This document shows positions 12,949 through 24,142 of a DNA stretch of 64,000 bases, piece after piece. Source of the stretch: Acanthaster planci (Eukaryota > Echinodermata > Asteroidea > Valvatida > Acanthasteridae); the NCBI RefSeq assembly GCF_001949145.1, contig NW_019091376.1, positions 449,888 to 513,887 of the forward strand, in the 5' to 3' direction. Position 1 is the first letter of the stretch. Each line of letters begins with the position of its first letter. The position numbers were made by a program, and so were the translations under genes. The notes beneath the pieces are model-generated. The model made no database searches. It saw nothing but the letters and a program-made list of their open reading frames with translations, and was not told the origin of the DNA.

Positions 12949-13012
12949 TCAGTAGCGTAGCCACGGGAGAGGGGGGCAATGAAATTCCTAGTTCCCCCCC
13001 CCACCACCACCA
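12949..13012 (+). repeat. Dispersed CAGTAGCGTAGCC-type G-rich repeat
   Basis: It begins CAGTAGCGTAGCCACGGGAG and continues into GGGGGG and CCCCCCCCC runs. It looks related to the copies at 9536 (minus), 55631 and 63681. Confidence 0.35.
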
Positions 13013-15529
13013 CTGACAAAAAACGGAGGAATAGATATTAAACAAGGCTTACAAAAACTTGCCTCCCCCAAAACACCGCTGACAGTTAACGTTTGCCTTT
13101 TGCTTTAAACAAGACATTTTCGGCAGTCAGCGTAAATTTAACCTTGTGGTTGGCCACTGGATTGCAGTGGCCGGAAGTAGAGTTTTTTTTCTTTATTAAG
13201 GCCATGCGAGCTGCCAACCCTTACAAATCTTGCGATTTTTCCTACGGACAGTTGTGCTGAACAGTCCATTTCATTTATACTCGAATATAAATTTGTTTTA
13301 TGGACAACTTGCTTGTCCAATAGGTTGAATCGAGTTTCCTGGGCACACATAAGACATAATGAAGCACTTTGGCAACCTACATCGTGACTTATCACTAATC
13401 ATTACAAACAATTTATTGACAACCATAGCAGAATTAGCTGCAAGAAACGCCAGAAAGGAATTAAATTTGTACACACTTCAATGAGGCTTCCCTGGAGCTC
13501 AAGTTCTAAGGGTAGGGTCTCTTTCCAACATTAACTATGCATACAGATTTGAAGTAGGTGGCTTAATGAAGACTACAATATAGGCCGCGTAAGTCTTAAT
13601 TACATTCTCCGGTTTTCAAAGATCTGCGAGATCAAGGTTGTCACTTCATGAAATGAATTGATGAGAAGGTAGGTTTTAAAGAAAGCTGCGAAGGGCTTAA
13701 ATCATTTGAGCCAGCTGAAATAAAAATATTAGATTGCCTACAAACTTCAAGTGAAGTGAGGTAAACAATAGGTCTAGATGTACTGATGACATATCACACT
13801 GTTTACATGTACACTTTCCTATGGAGCCAGTAGGGGCCCACGTCCACCGAACACCATAGAAAAGCACACTTGTAAACCAAGTGGTGTCATCGGTTGGCTA
13901 CCGAGGTCTACGGTTATCCTGCATCTACAGTACTTTAAGAATAACAATTATCACAAGAAAAAAATACTGCACTTATTGAGCAGCTATATACTGTATTGTC
14001 TTAGTACTTGTGGTAAAATGTCAAAGCAAATCTGCTAAACAAACCATTTAAAAATCTGTATTATGCAACTCGCAACTATGATCGACCATAACAGAATCAA
14101 AGCAAAATTATAATATTCAAAAGGGTTTAAACTAATTCAAAATGAATTAAAATTTCTACAAAAACTGAAACTGAAATATACACCACCACTTTTTATAGTT
14201 CAAATAACTGCATACAAGCTGTTTCACTAAAAGTCATTAGGATAAAAGAATTCTGTTCTAGCATATACCTGGATTCTTACTTACATGTAGTTAAAAATAA
14301 ATGCTTCTATGATTCCTTATTTTAATGTCATATTCCAAAATGTTCAGAGTAAAAATAGAAGTGCATTTTCTCTGAAGAATCTCTGCTGTTGGATGTCTTC
14401 CGCCTAAGTACATACATATAGCAATTACCTAGTAATGTGTCTGACAGGGTTATTATGTTGTTATACAGTATGAAGCTGCATGAGGGACATGGTGAATTTA
14501 GTCAATGGCAGTCTATGGCAAAATAGTCAATGTTAAAAATACATGGGATATCCCTTGCATGTTTTGTCATAAACATTTTTCTAAGCTGCTGTTACTGACT
14601 ACAGCTGTCATCAATGTAGAAACGATTTCCAAAACAGTCATGTGTGCATGATCATGAATTATGAATAGGAACCAATGCAAATACGAGCAATGTAAATTGG
14701 TGCAATGAATTAGAACAATAGATAACATAATAATGCATATTATTACTATTAGGCCTACATGGAAGAAATTAACTTTTGAAAGCCAGGAATGTTTGCTAGT
14801 GGGAATTTTGGATTTCGGGGCAAATGTCTTTCATAATTCTGGGGCTTTTGATGAACATGCTGCCGTAAATTTAATGATTCTGCAATAAAACACGCCTTTT
14901 AGTAAAAACTGAATTGAATGATTCAGAATAATATGTAAAATAACACAGTGTACAAGAAGCACATCTCATTACTGCGTATCTAAACCGTGGGATGTCAGCA
15001 GCAGCCTGAGGCTCATGTCACGGCTGCTGTACACAACTCCTCTGTGTGAGGTGGTGTGTGCGGGTCTTGCAAGGTGAATTCAGCCTTTGATCAAGCCACG
15101 GTTGGGTACTGCGGATGGGGCTTCCGAGCACGATGACATACAAGTTGCTGGGAGCGGCAGATGATGGCACTTATTCCAGGAGCAGTTTGGATGGAATGCA
15201 TGTGTACCTGAAGAGGGGTTAAGCGGTGCCTCTATCCGGACAGGGGTGCGATAGGGAAGCACAAACCACGGAACACAGGCACACTGGACAACATTTCACA
15301 GTTACAAATAAAAGAGGACGTTGCGTAAACTTATGTCTCGCTTCTTCATCTGCTTAGTCAAAACTCCATTCAGGAAGCTCTGCACCCCATCAGCCAAACA
15401 TGAAATATTCCAGAGGGTATGAGCCTGACAGTTAAGCGTGGAGTCCATTCAATAATATTTTGGACAAAATAGAGTTGCACGTTCGGCCTAAAGGAAACAG
15501 TACAAGCTGTAATCAGCACATTAGCCGAA

Positions 15530-16110
15530 TATGCAGACAGCCAGGCAGTCACACATTCAGCTACAATCAGCCAACCAGCAACACATCCAGTACAGTACAA
15601 GCTGTGATATCAGCAAATTACTCCGATATGCAATCAGTCTGGCAGTCAAACATCCAGTCAGTCTGGCAGTCTCAAATCCAATCAGTCTGGCAGTCAAACA
15701 CCCAGTAAGTCTGGCATTCTCATCTCCAGTCAGCCAGGCAGACGCACATCCAGTCAGAATCTGCAGAAAAGCAAAAACACTACAGCGCAAGTTTAAACTT
15801 GAAAAAACTACAATTTTAGGGGAATGACACAAAAAACATTTACATAAACGAGTCACAGAACGTAAAAAACAGATAACAGGACGAAAGTGATCTCGCAAGG
15901 GCAGGGCCGATCACCTCCTGAGGGTAGCAAGAGCGACTCCGGCTACCTGGAACAACAAGGATAAACTACTCAACTTTGTTCATCGGGTAATCGAACATCC
16001 AGTCAGCCAGGCAGTCGCACATCCAGTCAGTATCTGCAGAAAAACAAAACACACTAAAGCGCACGTTTAAATGTGAAAATATAATAATTTTAGGGGAATG
16101 ACAGAAAAAC
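15530..16110 (+). repeat. 24-bp minisatellite within a ~260-bp imperfect duplication
   Basis: Five imperfect 24-bp units (AGTCAGTCTGGCAGTCAAAC core) run from 15632 to 15751, with degenerate units before them. The flank after the array (about 15752-15840) is repeated at about 16016-16110, preceded by another unit pair at 15990-16030. Because 24 is a multiple of 3 the array stays open as an 8-residue repeat, but nothing else supports coding. Confidence 0.7.
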
Positions 16111-17989
16111 AAGCTCATAAAAATAGCCTCTGCTACCCCAAGGGCAATGAGGCAGTGCAAAAAAACCTGCCCAGGAGGAATTGCCTTGTACAAAATTCAG
16201 TGAACCAATCAATGATTGAATCTGAACTAATGAACTGGCTATAACACAACCTGAGTCTGCGAACAAAGGGGTTTGACCTTGTCTTGTGGTACACAAATCT
16301 TCTGTTTGACCGAATCAAGTTCGAGACCCAAAAATATGAGAATTTGCTAGAGCCGAAATTGCTCATCTTATGTTTGCCACGCAAGGCCAGGAAATTGAAT
16401 GAAAGTGAGACGTATGATTTCCCCAAATGATAAATATTGGCTGAAATGATAATAAGTCATCTTATTGCTCAGCTAGTGTTATTCTTGATGGTGTCTATTG
16501 TAAAGATTTATATAGAGCAAAGAAAAATTGGAAATACAGGCACTACAACACGAGGTGACCTTGAGGTCATGTACATGAATGGTGCTGGTTCTTTTTCAAA
16601 ACATCCAAACATTGTTTCGCTTTGAATTCTTTCAGGCAAATGGTGTGTAAAACACCAATAAAAACACACATTACAGGTGTCTTCAGTATCAACACCTGTA
16701 GGGATGGATCAAAAATCCATTGATCTCTTTGTCCATGAAATTGAGCATTGGTTGTACAAATAGTGTTATAGGTACGCAACATGTAGCAAGTTTGCATGAA
16801 TCAACCATCATCATTGCGCTCTGGGAAATAAGTACATTTGTTTTGTCTCTCCTGTTTGTGTACTATATGTCAGATTTCATATGATCAAACTTCCCATCCT
16901 AATGAAGCACCACGCCTAAGAATCATTGCTCATGAAGATGATGCTCATAGAGAAGATGCGTATGTCATCAGTGATCCAGCCTTATATCTATTTCTTACTT
17001 CCTGTTAATTAAATTTGGCAGGTTTCAAACTTACATGTAAGAGGTTTGTAAGAGAATCTAAACTTCATAATAAATGGAATTTGAATTTCACCGACTGCCT
17101 CAGATATTGGCAGTCCTACTGAAGATTATGACAAGTGACTGCTGTGAGTCTTGGAAATGCAGTGAACACCCATTCACAATAACGACAAAGGTGTCTACTG
17201 TTTAGTGCTGCTCACTAAGATGAACTTGTGCATTGTTGAGCAGTCTTGGTAATGTTCACTTGGGTCATTGTCTGAAATTCTTTTTCCCCATATTATAGAC
17301 TAATTCCTGAAATTTATTTCTCTGTTTTGAGACAGAGAAAAATATTGAGGAGGAGTACAGAACCACGACATCGCAGGGCATACATCAACCTAACTGCTCA
17401 GCCATGCACCAGTCGGTCTTATAAGCAGCACTAAAGAGTGTACATCTTGTTATTATCTATGCATGCTCGCTCGGACTCCAAGGCTAACAACAGCTATTTC
17501 TTGTTATTTTCAGCCACTGCTGACCACTCTGTGACCTTTTAGCCCTAAATTTGCAAGCAATACACGCAATACACAACAAAAGTTTCAACAGGACTATAAA
17601 TGCCAAGAGTGGCTTAATTCGTTTGAAAAAAAGTGAGCACGGAAAGCCATTTTGTCCGTTTTGCAGGGGAAAAAAAGGCAATGGTGCTCCGTTAGCACGT
17701 TTCTGTGCTTACTGTGTACTGAATGTACAGAAGTAACCAAGTCGTCTTGTCTTTCTTTCCGTATAACCTTATTTGTAAAGTTACGTCGATCTCCTCTGCT
17801 TTACATTAATTGTCAAAATACTGAAAATATAGCTTGTTGGTTCTGTCAAACTGTAAACCGAAGGTGATTAAAAAAAAAAAACATTGTTCTTGTATTATGA
17901 TTGCAACCACGGCTGATTAATGAGAGATTTGACTGGAACAAGGCCACGAATTAATGAGATTGTTCCTTTCATCGTCCCATAACCGAACA

Positions 17990-19504
17990 GTAATTACCGC
18001 TTGTCTCATGTTACTTGTATCAAATTCAGCGAAGATACGATAACTGACAGCAAAATAAATGTTGGCACCAATTAAGAAAGCAATCATCTCTAAATCAACT
18101 ATTTTGTGACCCTCGACGACAAAATGAGCGTGAAGTTGCACTAGGTTATTTCTTATAACAATTCAAAGTCTGAAATTGAAGGGGAGGTCCAGTTTAGAGT
18201 TTGGTAACATTTCGAAAGAGTAATACTTCAATTTAATTTCAAATTTTTAGCAGGATCAGGTATGTCATTTTCTTGCCTGGTCAGAAACGTTGAAAAAATA
18301 TCGAAAAGAAAGCTAAAAAGCCTCCAGAATAGTGCCATGATGTCATCCTACTGTCACTCTGTGTACTTCATACAATAGGAAAGCTTTCTTTTTCTTTTGA
18401 AGTTAAAAACAGTACTAAAAATACCTCAATTTTCGAAAACGCCAAGTGCTAGTTCATTGTGTGGCCACATATCAGATATACGCAGCTTGTTCACCTCTTA
18501 TTTCAATGTCGCCAGGGTCTTTACGTAAATGCAATCAATGAGTTTAGATGCAAGACACCCCCTCCTCGAGACATTTGCGCCCATGGTGCTATTCAATACA
18601 TTTTGGTTGTTGGGAAATCTGAAAAGAAATTCTTTACAAACTGCCTTAATTTGTTCTTACCACCAAAAAATGGGAAGTGATATTCAACAACCCATCCCTC
18701 ACTGGTCAAAAAGTGGACTTGTCTCATCCCCCGGGATTTACACCCATGCATTGAGCTACTCCGTTTTCATTAGATGATGTTTACTCTGCACAATTCATTT
18801 ACGTAAGTCATCCATGAAAAGAGCCGTGCCCATCGGTCTCTCAGTTAATATACGACTATAAGGACGGCGCTTCAGCGCCAACCAGACGGCCGTTGTCAGG
18901 CTCTATTTCCGGATCTTCAGTTCCGTGAACGCATTTTCAGGGCGCAATGGACATATATAAACCACCTTTACGCTATTGGATTTAAAGTCAAGAAGGCTAA
19001 TCCGGCTCGGGGCACTGTGCAGAGCGTTAGTTGCCCATAGTGAGCATGAAAGGAGAACAACCAGCATATGGCAGTTGACCATTGCCTATAGTTACTGAAA
19101 AATATTCTTCGGCTAATTCGACACCAACCAAGAGACAAGCTGGGACGATCACGCAACTTTGATGTCGATCGTTGTAATCTAGCTGTGTCAATTTGGAAAT
19201 ACTTTTAGGATTTCATTAATACAACATTTTCAAAGGACACCTGCATCATATGTTATCTTGACATGAGCTGTGTATTACGAACTGTAGAAAGTTGACTGGA
19301 AAGCGGCTGAGAACTAGGTAAATTTCTACTTACACTTAATTTCTACCTGTACAATTCCTCTTGGGGTGGATCATCTCATTGCAGAGGAGGATGATACCGT
19401 GAGAACTAGCAGTTCTGTAATCCGAAGATTAGCAATCTGGTTTTAAGACATCAAGTCAGAGTTGTGTCCCTCTTTCGGGAAAAGCATCGACGAAAACTTC
19501 TGCA
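17990..19504 (+). promoter_or_regulatory. Upstream block of GPCR unit A
   Basis: This non-coding stretch is homologous to 36060-37409 upstream of GPCR C and, for its right half (from about 18690), to 22436-23134 upstream of GPCR B. Conserved words include CCCTCACTGGTCAAAA, CTACTCCGTTTTCATTA, TACGCTATTGGATTTAAAG (with an inverted CCAAT box) and CTGCAATGAATGC over the start codon. It probably holds the promoter and 5' UTR of the receptor, perhaps with a 5' non-coding exon. No other gene is visible. Confidence 0.6.
18954..18960 (+). promoter_or_regulatory. TATA-like sequence upstream of GPCR A
   Basis: TATATAA lies about 545 bp before the start codon, just before the conserved ATTGG box. The aligned positions of units B and C lack it. 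If it is the promoter, a 5' UTR intron or a long 5' UTR would be needed. Weak evidence. Confidence 0.2.
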
Positions 19505-20530
19505 ATGAATGCAACGCACGGACAGAGTGGGCGGGAGGGCTCAACACCGGGTAAGTGGATCTGTCCGCTCACGGTAGTGGAAGGAGTCGTTGGCATCGTG
19601 GGAAACCTCTCGGTGTGCTTCGTGATTATACGCGTCAAATTCCTCCACAATAGGGCCAACTACCTCCTGGTGAATTTGGCAGTGGCCGATATGCTGCTTT
19701 GTCTCTACGTAGTGTTTTATCACCTATTTGCACACGAAAACTGTGCATTAATTCGCTTTGTTCCTGCAAGTGCTAGTGGAAAAGAACTTTTCTGTCGACT
19801 CCTGGCATCTCGTTTTATAGGCTGGTCTTTCTCTTGCGCATCAGCTTACAATCTCTGTGTGGTAACATTAGAAAGGTATGTCGCCATAGTACATCCATTA
19901 CAATATGAAAGGAAACTCACAGCTACAAGGATGACATTTCTGATTGCTCTGTCTTGGACGACATCGTTTCTTTTTTCTACCCCTCTTCTCTTCTCAAGAG
20001 AATCCAGCAAGGATCCTGACAAGGCTTGTTTAGAATTCAAATACCCTAACTTGGCATTTCCGGTTTCTGTGGGTGTAGTTTTGTTTCTCCTTTCCTTTTT
20101 AATACCCATAATGTCGATGAGTTTGGCCTACCAGAAGATGCAAGTCACTCTCAAAAGACAAGCCAAAGCCCTAAACCTGCAGCATGCAAGGGCCGCAGCC
20201 TACGATCTGGTAATTGCTAGACAGCGTCTGGTCAACATGCTGACAATTGTCGTAGGAGCTCAAATTATTCTATGGACACCAAGTTACATTAACAGTCTTA
20301 TTTGTCTGTATCCATCAGACAACGCCCTTTTTGCTTTCTGTGGTTCATCAACAAGTTATATTTATTTTAGAGGAATTAGTATTTTTGCCTTCAATTTAAA
20401 CTCCGTCATAAACCCAATAATCTATGAGTTTAAATACAAGAAATTCAGGCAAGGGTTTAAGATAGCTTGTTGCAGCTGTTTTAAAAGGTGTGGTAAAAAT
20501 AGAGTTGACATTGAGGTGCCCCCATCGTAA
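19505..20530 (+). CDS. Intronless rhodopsin-class (class A) GPCR, copy A
   Basis: A 341-residue seven-transmembrane receptor in one exon. Class A landmarks: N34 in TM1 (GN), LAVAD with D62 in TM2, C97 at the top of TM3 paired with C175 in ECL2, E-R-Y at 123-125, W257-T-P259 in TM6 and NPIIY at 303-307. The first codons give an N-glycosylation site (MNAT). The short tail has a CCSCFKRC cluster likely to be palmitoylated. The start is the ATG shared by all three copies in the same CTGCAATGAA context. TM6 keeps W-x-P but has Leu instead of the usual Cys before the Trp. The ligand is unknown. Single-exon tandem receptors of this kind are known as chemosensory candidates in marine invertebrates; a peptide receptor is equally possible. 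Confidence 0.93.
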   Translation: MNATHGQSGREGSTPGKWICPLTVVEGVVGIVGNLSVCFVIIRVKFLHNRANYLLVNLAVADMLLCLYVVFYHLFAHENCALIRFVPASASGKELFCRLLASRFIGWSFSCASAYNLCVVTLERYVAIVHPLQYERKLTATRMTFLIALSWTTSFLFSTPLLFSRESSKDPDKACLEFKYPNLAFPVSVGVVLFLLSFLIPIMSMSLAYQKMQVTLKRQAKALNLQHARAAAYDLVIARQRLVNMLTIVVGAQIILWTPSYINSLICLYPSDNALFAFCGSSTSYIYFRGISIFAFNLNSVINPIIYEFKYKKFRQGFKIACCSCFKRCGKNRVDIEVPPS

Positions 20531-20852
20531 ATACATTGTTTCTTCATCACAAATATAGCTGGCTAAAACTATGTGATCACAATAATACACCAGAAGTAGG
20601 CTGAAAAATACTTGGGAACACGGAAAAATGTACGGCAATGATAAATGAAGATTATATGCGGAATGTCGATATGCGTTTGACGCTTGTTGCACTAAAGGCT
20701 GACACAAAAGCTACCCAAAACTAACTAGATCTTGCACTAATTCTAAACTTGCTTTGGGGTAAATTGGGGTAAACATCTTGAGGTCGAAACCAACGCGTCC
20801 CATCGTAGCAACTTGCAAACATTATGGTACGTTTTGAATGGATGCAAATTAA

Positions 20853-20956
20853 TTGGTTGGTTGGTTGGTTGGTTGGTTGGTTGGTTGGTTGGTTGGTTGG
20901 TTGGTTGGTTGGTTGGTTGGTTGGTTGGTTGGTTGGTTGGTTGGTTGGTTGGTTGG
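20853..20956 (+). repeat. (TTGG)26 microsatellite
   Basis: Twenty-six uninterrupted TTGG units, 104 bp, 320 bp after GPCR A. The run is perfect, so it is either young or actively slipping. It gives open frames on both strands (LVGW and PTNQ repeats) that are artefacts. Confidence 0.98.
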
Positions 20957-21049
20957 CTTTTTTTTTATAATCAAAAATCTCATTCTCGAATTTCAAAACG
21001 GTCTCTTTCTAACAACATGTTCTTTTGAAACTGAAAGTTGTATTTAAAG

Positions 21050-21340
21050 CTTTACCCACTTCAAAAGTTCCTAAGAATAACTTCTAGTTCATTGTTGTTA
21101 CACAAAGCCGCGTGAGTACACCCGACCTCTTTGGATACTGGTTTCCTGTTTATTAATTAAAGCAAGTCTTAGTGAAACATATCGTCGAGACTCAGAACGG
21201 TTGGGGTGAAAAAAAACAGCAGGAATATGTGGGAAAGCCTAGAAAGGAACAACCAACAGCCGAACACGAGGGCGACTAATGACATTATTAAACTGCTTGG
21301 ATCCACGGTGTTTGGGGCGTTGTTTCTGATCAAGGTTTAT
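21050..21340 (+). repeat. Downstream block D of GPCR unit A
   Basis: This non-coding block (TTACCCACTTCAAAAG ... CTGCTTGGATCCACGGTG) is repeated at 34036-34320 and, much more diverged, at about 38860-39010. It marks the 3' part of the duplicated receptor unit. No coding capacity is seen. Confidence 0.75.
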
Positions 21341-21979
21341 AAATTGCACAGACGGCTCAGCACGGCAATTGTGTAATGAGCAACCCCACCTCAGAAATGT
21401 TTCCAATGAGTAAATTTTGGTTTCACAATTTAGTAGAAAAAATGAACATAAATAGTGTCTTCCTTGATTTACATCAAAATTGTCCCGAAAAGCATGGACA
21501 AATTCCGATGGTTAAAAGTGCACTTTTCACAAGTAACTGAAAAGGATGTCAAATTTCGTTCAAACGAACGAGAAGAGTTGGGAAAAATGTACACTAGTAT
21601 GAATATTTAAAGATCAAGATAAACTTGTAAGTAATTTAAAGGCCTTTTGAATAATCTTGCGCATTTTCAACACCTGTCACCCAAACTGAGTGATAAATCA
21701 AAACAAGGAACTCAGGTTGCTCTTCCAAATATTAACTAAAACGTCAGAAGTGACTCTGGCGACTTCTGACTAATTTTCATGAGTGGATCGCATATTAGCA
21801 TTGCCACTCCCCATAATTTAATCTACAAAACTCGGAATTGTTTTGTTGCTGTTCCAGTGTGTGATCTGGTACAGTTTTTATTTTTAACCATTTCAAAGGC
21901 AACAGAGTGCTGACCGTGCTAGTGCTCGCGGGGCTTTGCCGAGCACAACCGGGTGACAGCCTATTAAGGTCTCCATCTG

Positions 21980-22420
21980 AGGATATCTGTTGCTGTTACC
22001 CGGGCCCGCCCGAACACCAGGCGTTCCCGGATTGACTGGAGCTCCTGGGAACAATGGTGTCCCTGGACCGTCTGGGCCGTCAGGGCCGAAACGTGAAGCA
22101 GGAGTCAGCTGCCCAGGTCCAAATCCTGACCTCTGCATCTCTGGGGAAAAAGAAGACCACGACGGAGAAACTTGGCCCCCTGGTAAGAAGGGTGAGCCTG
22201 GCGAGACGACCTTGATAACAGCAACACCGCCCTCTGTCGTTGCCTTCAGCGCCTGGCTATCAAATTCCGTTACCAGACACTCCGCTGATCGATGTCATTG
22301 TTTTTGACCAAGTAATCATGAACAACGGAGAAGGGTACGATCCATAGAGTACTGTTTTCAGTTGCATTATCCCTGGCTTCTTGTTTTTCAGCGGCAGCTT
22401 GCTACTAAGCAGTACTAGGG
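21980..22420 (+). pseudogene. Broken collagen-C1q domain gene (C1q/C1QTNF-like)
   Basis: From about 21996 the plus strand encodes a degenerate collagen helix (GVPGLTGAPGNNGVPG, later GKKGEPGE). It is followed at about 22228 by a C1q domain start (VVAFSAWLSNSVT), then in another frame DVIVFDQVIMNNGEGYDP with a stop directly after it, then a further stretch ending near a Phe-rich segment. The order collagen then C1q is that of secreted C1q-like proteins. The frameshift between the C1q halves, the stop after YDP and the lost Gly-X-Y register show it is not functional as one protein. There is no intron between the two domains, so it could be a retrocopy or a copy of an exon. It ends right where the duplicated upstream block of GPCR B begins. 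Confidence 0.75.
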
Positions 22421-22435
22421 AGCGTACTCTACGTG

Positions 22436-23134
22436 CACATCCCTCACTGGTCAAAAGTGGACGCGCCTCATCCCACGGGATTTACGCCTATGCATTCAGC
22501 TACTCCGTTTTCATTAAGATGATGTTTACACTGCGCAGTTCATTATGTTAGTCATCTATGAAAAGAACCGTACCCATCAGTGTCTCGCTTAATTAATGAA
22601 AGAACGTACGGAAAGCGCTTCAGTGACAACCAGATAGCCGTTGCCATGCAAGCCTTATATCCTGATCTTTAATTTCGGGAACGCATTTTCACGGTGCGGT
22701 GAACATACACCACCTTTACGCTATTGGATTTAAAGTCAAGAAGGCTGATCTGGCCCGGGGCACTACACAAAACATTAGTTGCCCATAGTGAAGATGGAAG
22801 GAGAACTGATGAATCTAGACAACCAGCAAACGGTGATGACCAACTTGCTTACTCTGACTTGGGGAATTAGGATAACCAATGCCTATATGGAAAATATCCT
22901 TCGGCAGCAACCGAATGACCAGCTGGGAGGTCGATCGTTGTAATCTAGCTGTGTCCATTCCGGTCGATTTGGAAATTACAAGGATTTTATGAATACAATA
23001 AGAGGGTGCTACCGTGAAAACTTAAAGCTGTTTAATAGGTCTCATTTTACGACATCAAGTCGGAGTGGCTCTCTTTCCGTTTGAACTTTTGACACCCAAC
23101 TGTTTCGCAAAAAGTGCCAGCCAAATTTTCTGCA
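22436..23134 (+). promoter_or_regulatory. Upstream block of GPCR unit B
   Basis: Homologous to the right half of the unit A upstream block and to the matching part of unit C. The left portion present in A and C (18000-18690; 36060-36560) is absent here; the collagen-C1q relic occupies that place. It keeps the TACGCTATTGGATTTAAAG block but not the TATA-like word of copy A. Confidence 0.6.
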
Positions 23135-24142
23135 ATGAATGCAACGCATGGACAAAGTGAGCAAGAGGGCTCAACAGTGGGTAACTGGATTTGTCTGATC
23201 ACGGTAGTGGAAGGAGTCGTCGGTGTCATAGGAAACGTCTTAGTGTGCTTCGTGATTCTACGCGTCAAATTCCTACGAAATTGGACCAACTATCTTCTGG
23301 TGAATTTGGCAGTGACCGATATTCTTATTTGTCTCGACACTGTGTTTTATCGCCTATTTGTGCATAACAGCTGTGCATTATCTCGTTTTGTTCCTGCAAG
23401 TGCTAGTGAGAAAGAACTTTTCTGTCGACTCCTGGCATCTCGCTATATTAGCTGGGCTTTCTCTTGCGCATCAGCTTACAATCTCTGTGTGGTAACATTA
23501 GAAAGGTATGTCGCCATAGTACATCCATTACAATATGAAAGGAAACTCACAGCTACAAGGATGACATTTCTGATTGCTCTATCTTGGACGTCATCGTTTC
23601 TTTTTTCTACCCCTCTTCTCTTCTCAAGAGAATCCAGCAAGGATCCTGACAAGGCTTGTTTAGAATTCAAATACCCTAACTTGGCAATTCCAGTTTCTGT
23701 GGGTGTAGTTTTGTTTCTCCTTTCCTTTTTAATTCCCATAATGTCGATGAGTTTGGCCTACCAGAAGATGCAAGTCACTCTCAAAAAACAAGCCAATGCG
23801 CTAAATCTGCAGCATGCAAGGGCCGCAGCCTACGATCTGGTAATTGCTAGACAGCGTCTGGTCAACATGCTGACAATTGTCGTAGGAGCTCAAATTATTC
23901 TATGGACACCAAGTTACATTAACAGTCTTATTTGTCTGTATCCATCAGACAACGCCCTTTTTGCCTTCTGTGGTTCAACAGGTTATATGTATGTTAGAGA
24001 AATTAGTAATTTTGCCTTCAATTTAAACTCCGTCATTAACCCGATAATCTACGAATTTAAATACAAGAAATTCAGGCAAGGGTTTAAGATAGCTTGTTGC
24101 AGCTGTTTTAAAAGGTGTGGTAAAAACAGAGTTGACTTTTAG
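23135..24142 (+). CDS. Intronless rhodopsin-class (class A) GPCR, copy B
   Basis: A 335-residue paralogue of copy A, 2.6 kb downstream of it on the same strand. An in-frame ATG exists 21 bp earlier (23114), but the ATG at 23135 matches the start of the other two copies. Motifs GN, LAVTD, ERY, WTP and NPIIY are all kept, as are the two disulphide Cys. It differs from A mainly in the N-terminus, TM2/ECL1 (HNSCALSRF against HENCALIRF) and ECL3. A single base change relative to A creates a stop right after KNRVDF, so the tail is a few residues shorter. It looks functional. Ligand unknown. Confidence 0.92.
   Translation: MNATHGQSEQEGSTVGNWICLITVVEGVVGVIGNVLVCFVILRVKFLRNWTNYLLVNLAVTDILICLDTVFYRLFVHNSCALSRFVPASASEKELFCRLLASRYISWAFSCASAYNLCVVTLERYVAIVHPLQYERKLTATRMTFLIALSWTSSFLFSTPLLFSRESSKDPDKACLEFKYPNLAIPVSVGVVLFLLSFLIPIMSMSLAYQKMQVTLKKQANALNLQHARAAAYDLVIARQRLVNMLTIVVGAQIILWTPSYINSLICLYPSDNALFAFCGSTGYMYVREISNFAFNLNSVINPIIYEFKYKKFRQGFKIACCSCFKRCGKNRVDF

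Larger units (their letters stand above)
12284..17990. other. Intergenic spacer between VIRMA and the GPCR cluster
   Basis: I see no gene supported by splice structure or family resemblance in these 5.7 kb. The sequence is mostly AT-rich. It contains a G-rich dispersed repeat near 12949-13012 and the 24-bp minisatellite near 15632. The part nearest 12284 should hold the VIRMA promoter and 5' UTR. Short open frames here look random. Confidence 0.6.

Noticed and set aside
15080-15262. Possible coding exon with HRGVVYSS-like peptide downstream on the minus strand
   Set aside because: The sequence is less AT-rich than its surroundings, but neither strand gives convincing splice sites or a recognised protein.
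18529-18777. Shared peptide PIPHWSKSG in the upstream blocks of GPCR A and C
   Set aside because: Copy B has a one-base deletion there and the flanking frames differ, so the similarity reflects duplicated non-coding DNA.
19846-20109. 87-codon minus-strand frame conserved in all three GPCR genes (also 23476-23739 and 37742-38005)
   Set aside because: Its conservation is fully explained by the near-identical receptor cores on the other strand.
20721-21047. Open frames of LVGW or PTNQ repeats
   Set aside because: They are translations of the (TTGG)26 microsatellite.
21893-22138. Minus-strand proline/glycine-rich frame
   Set aside because: It is the antisense of the collagen relic. The plus strand also carries the C1q domain downstream, which fixes the orientation.
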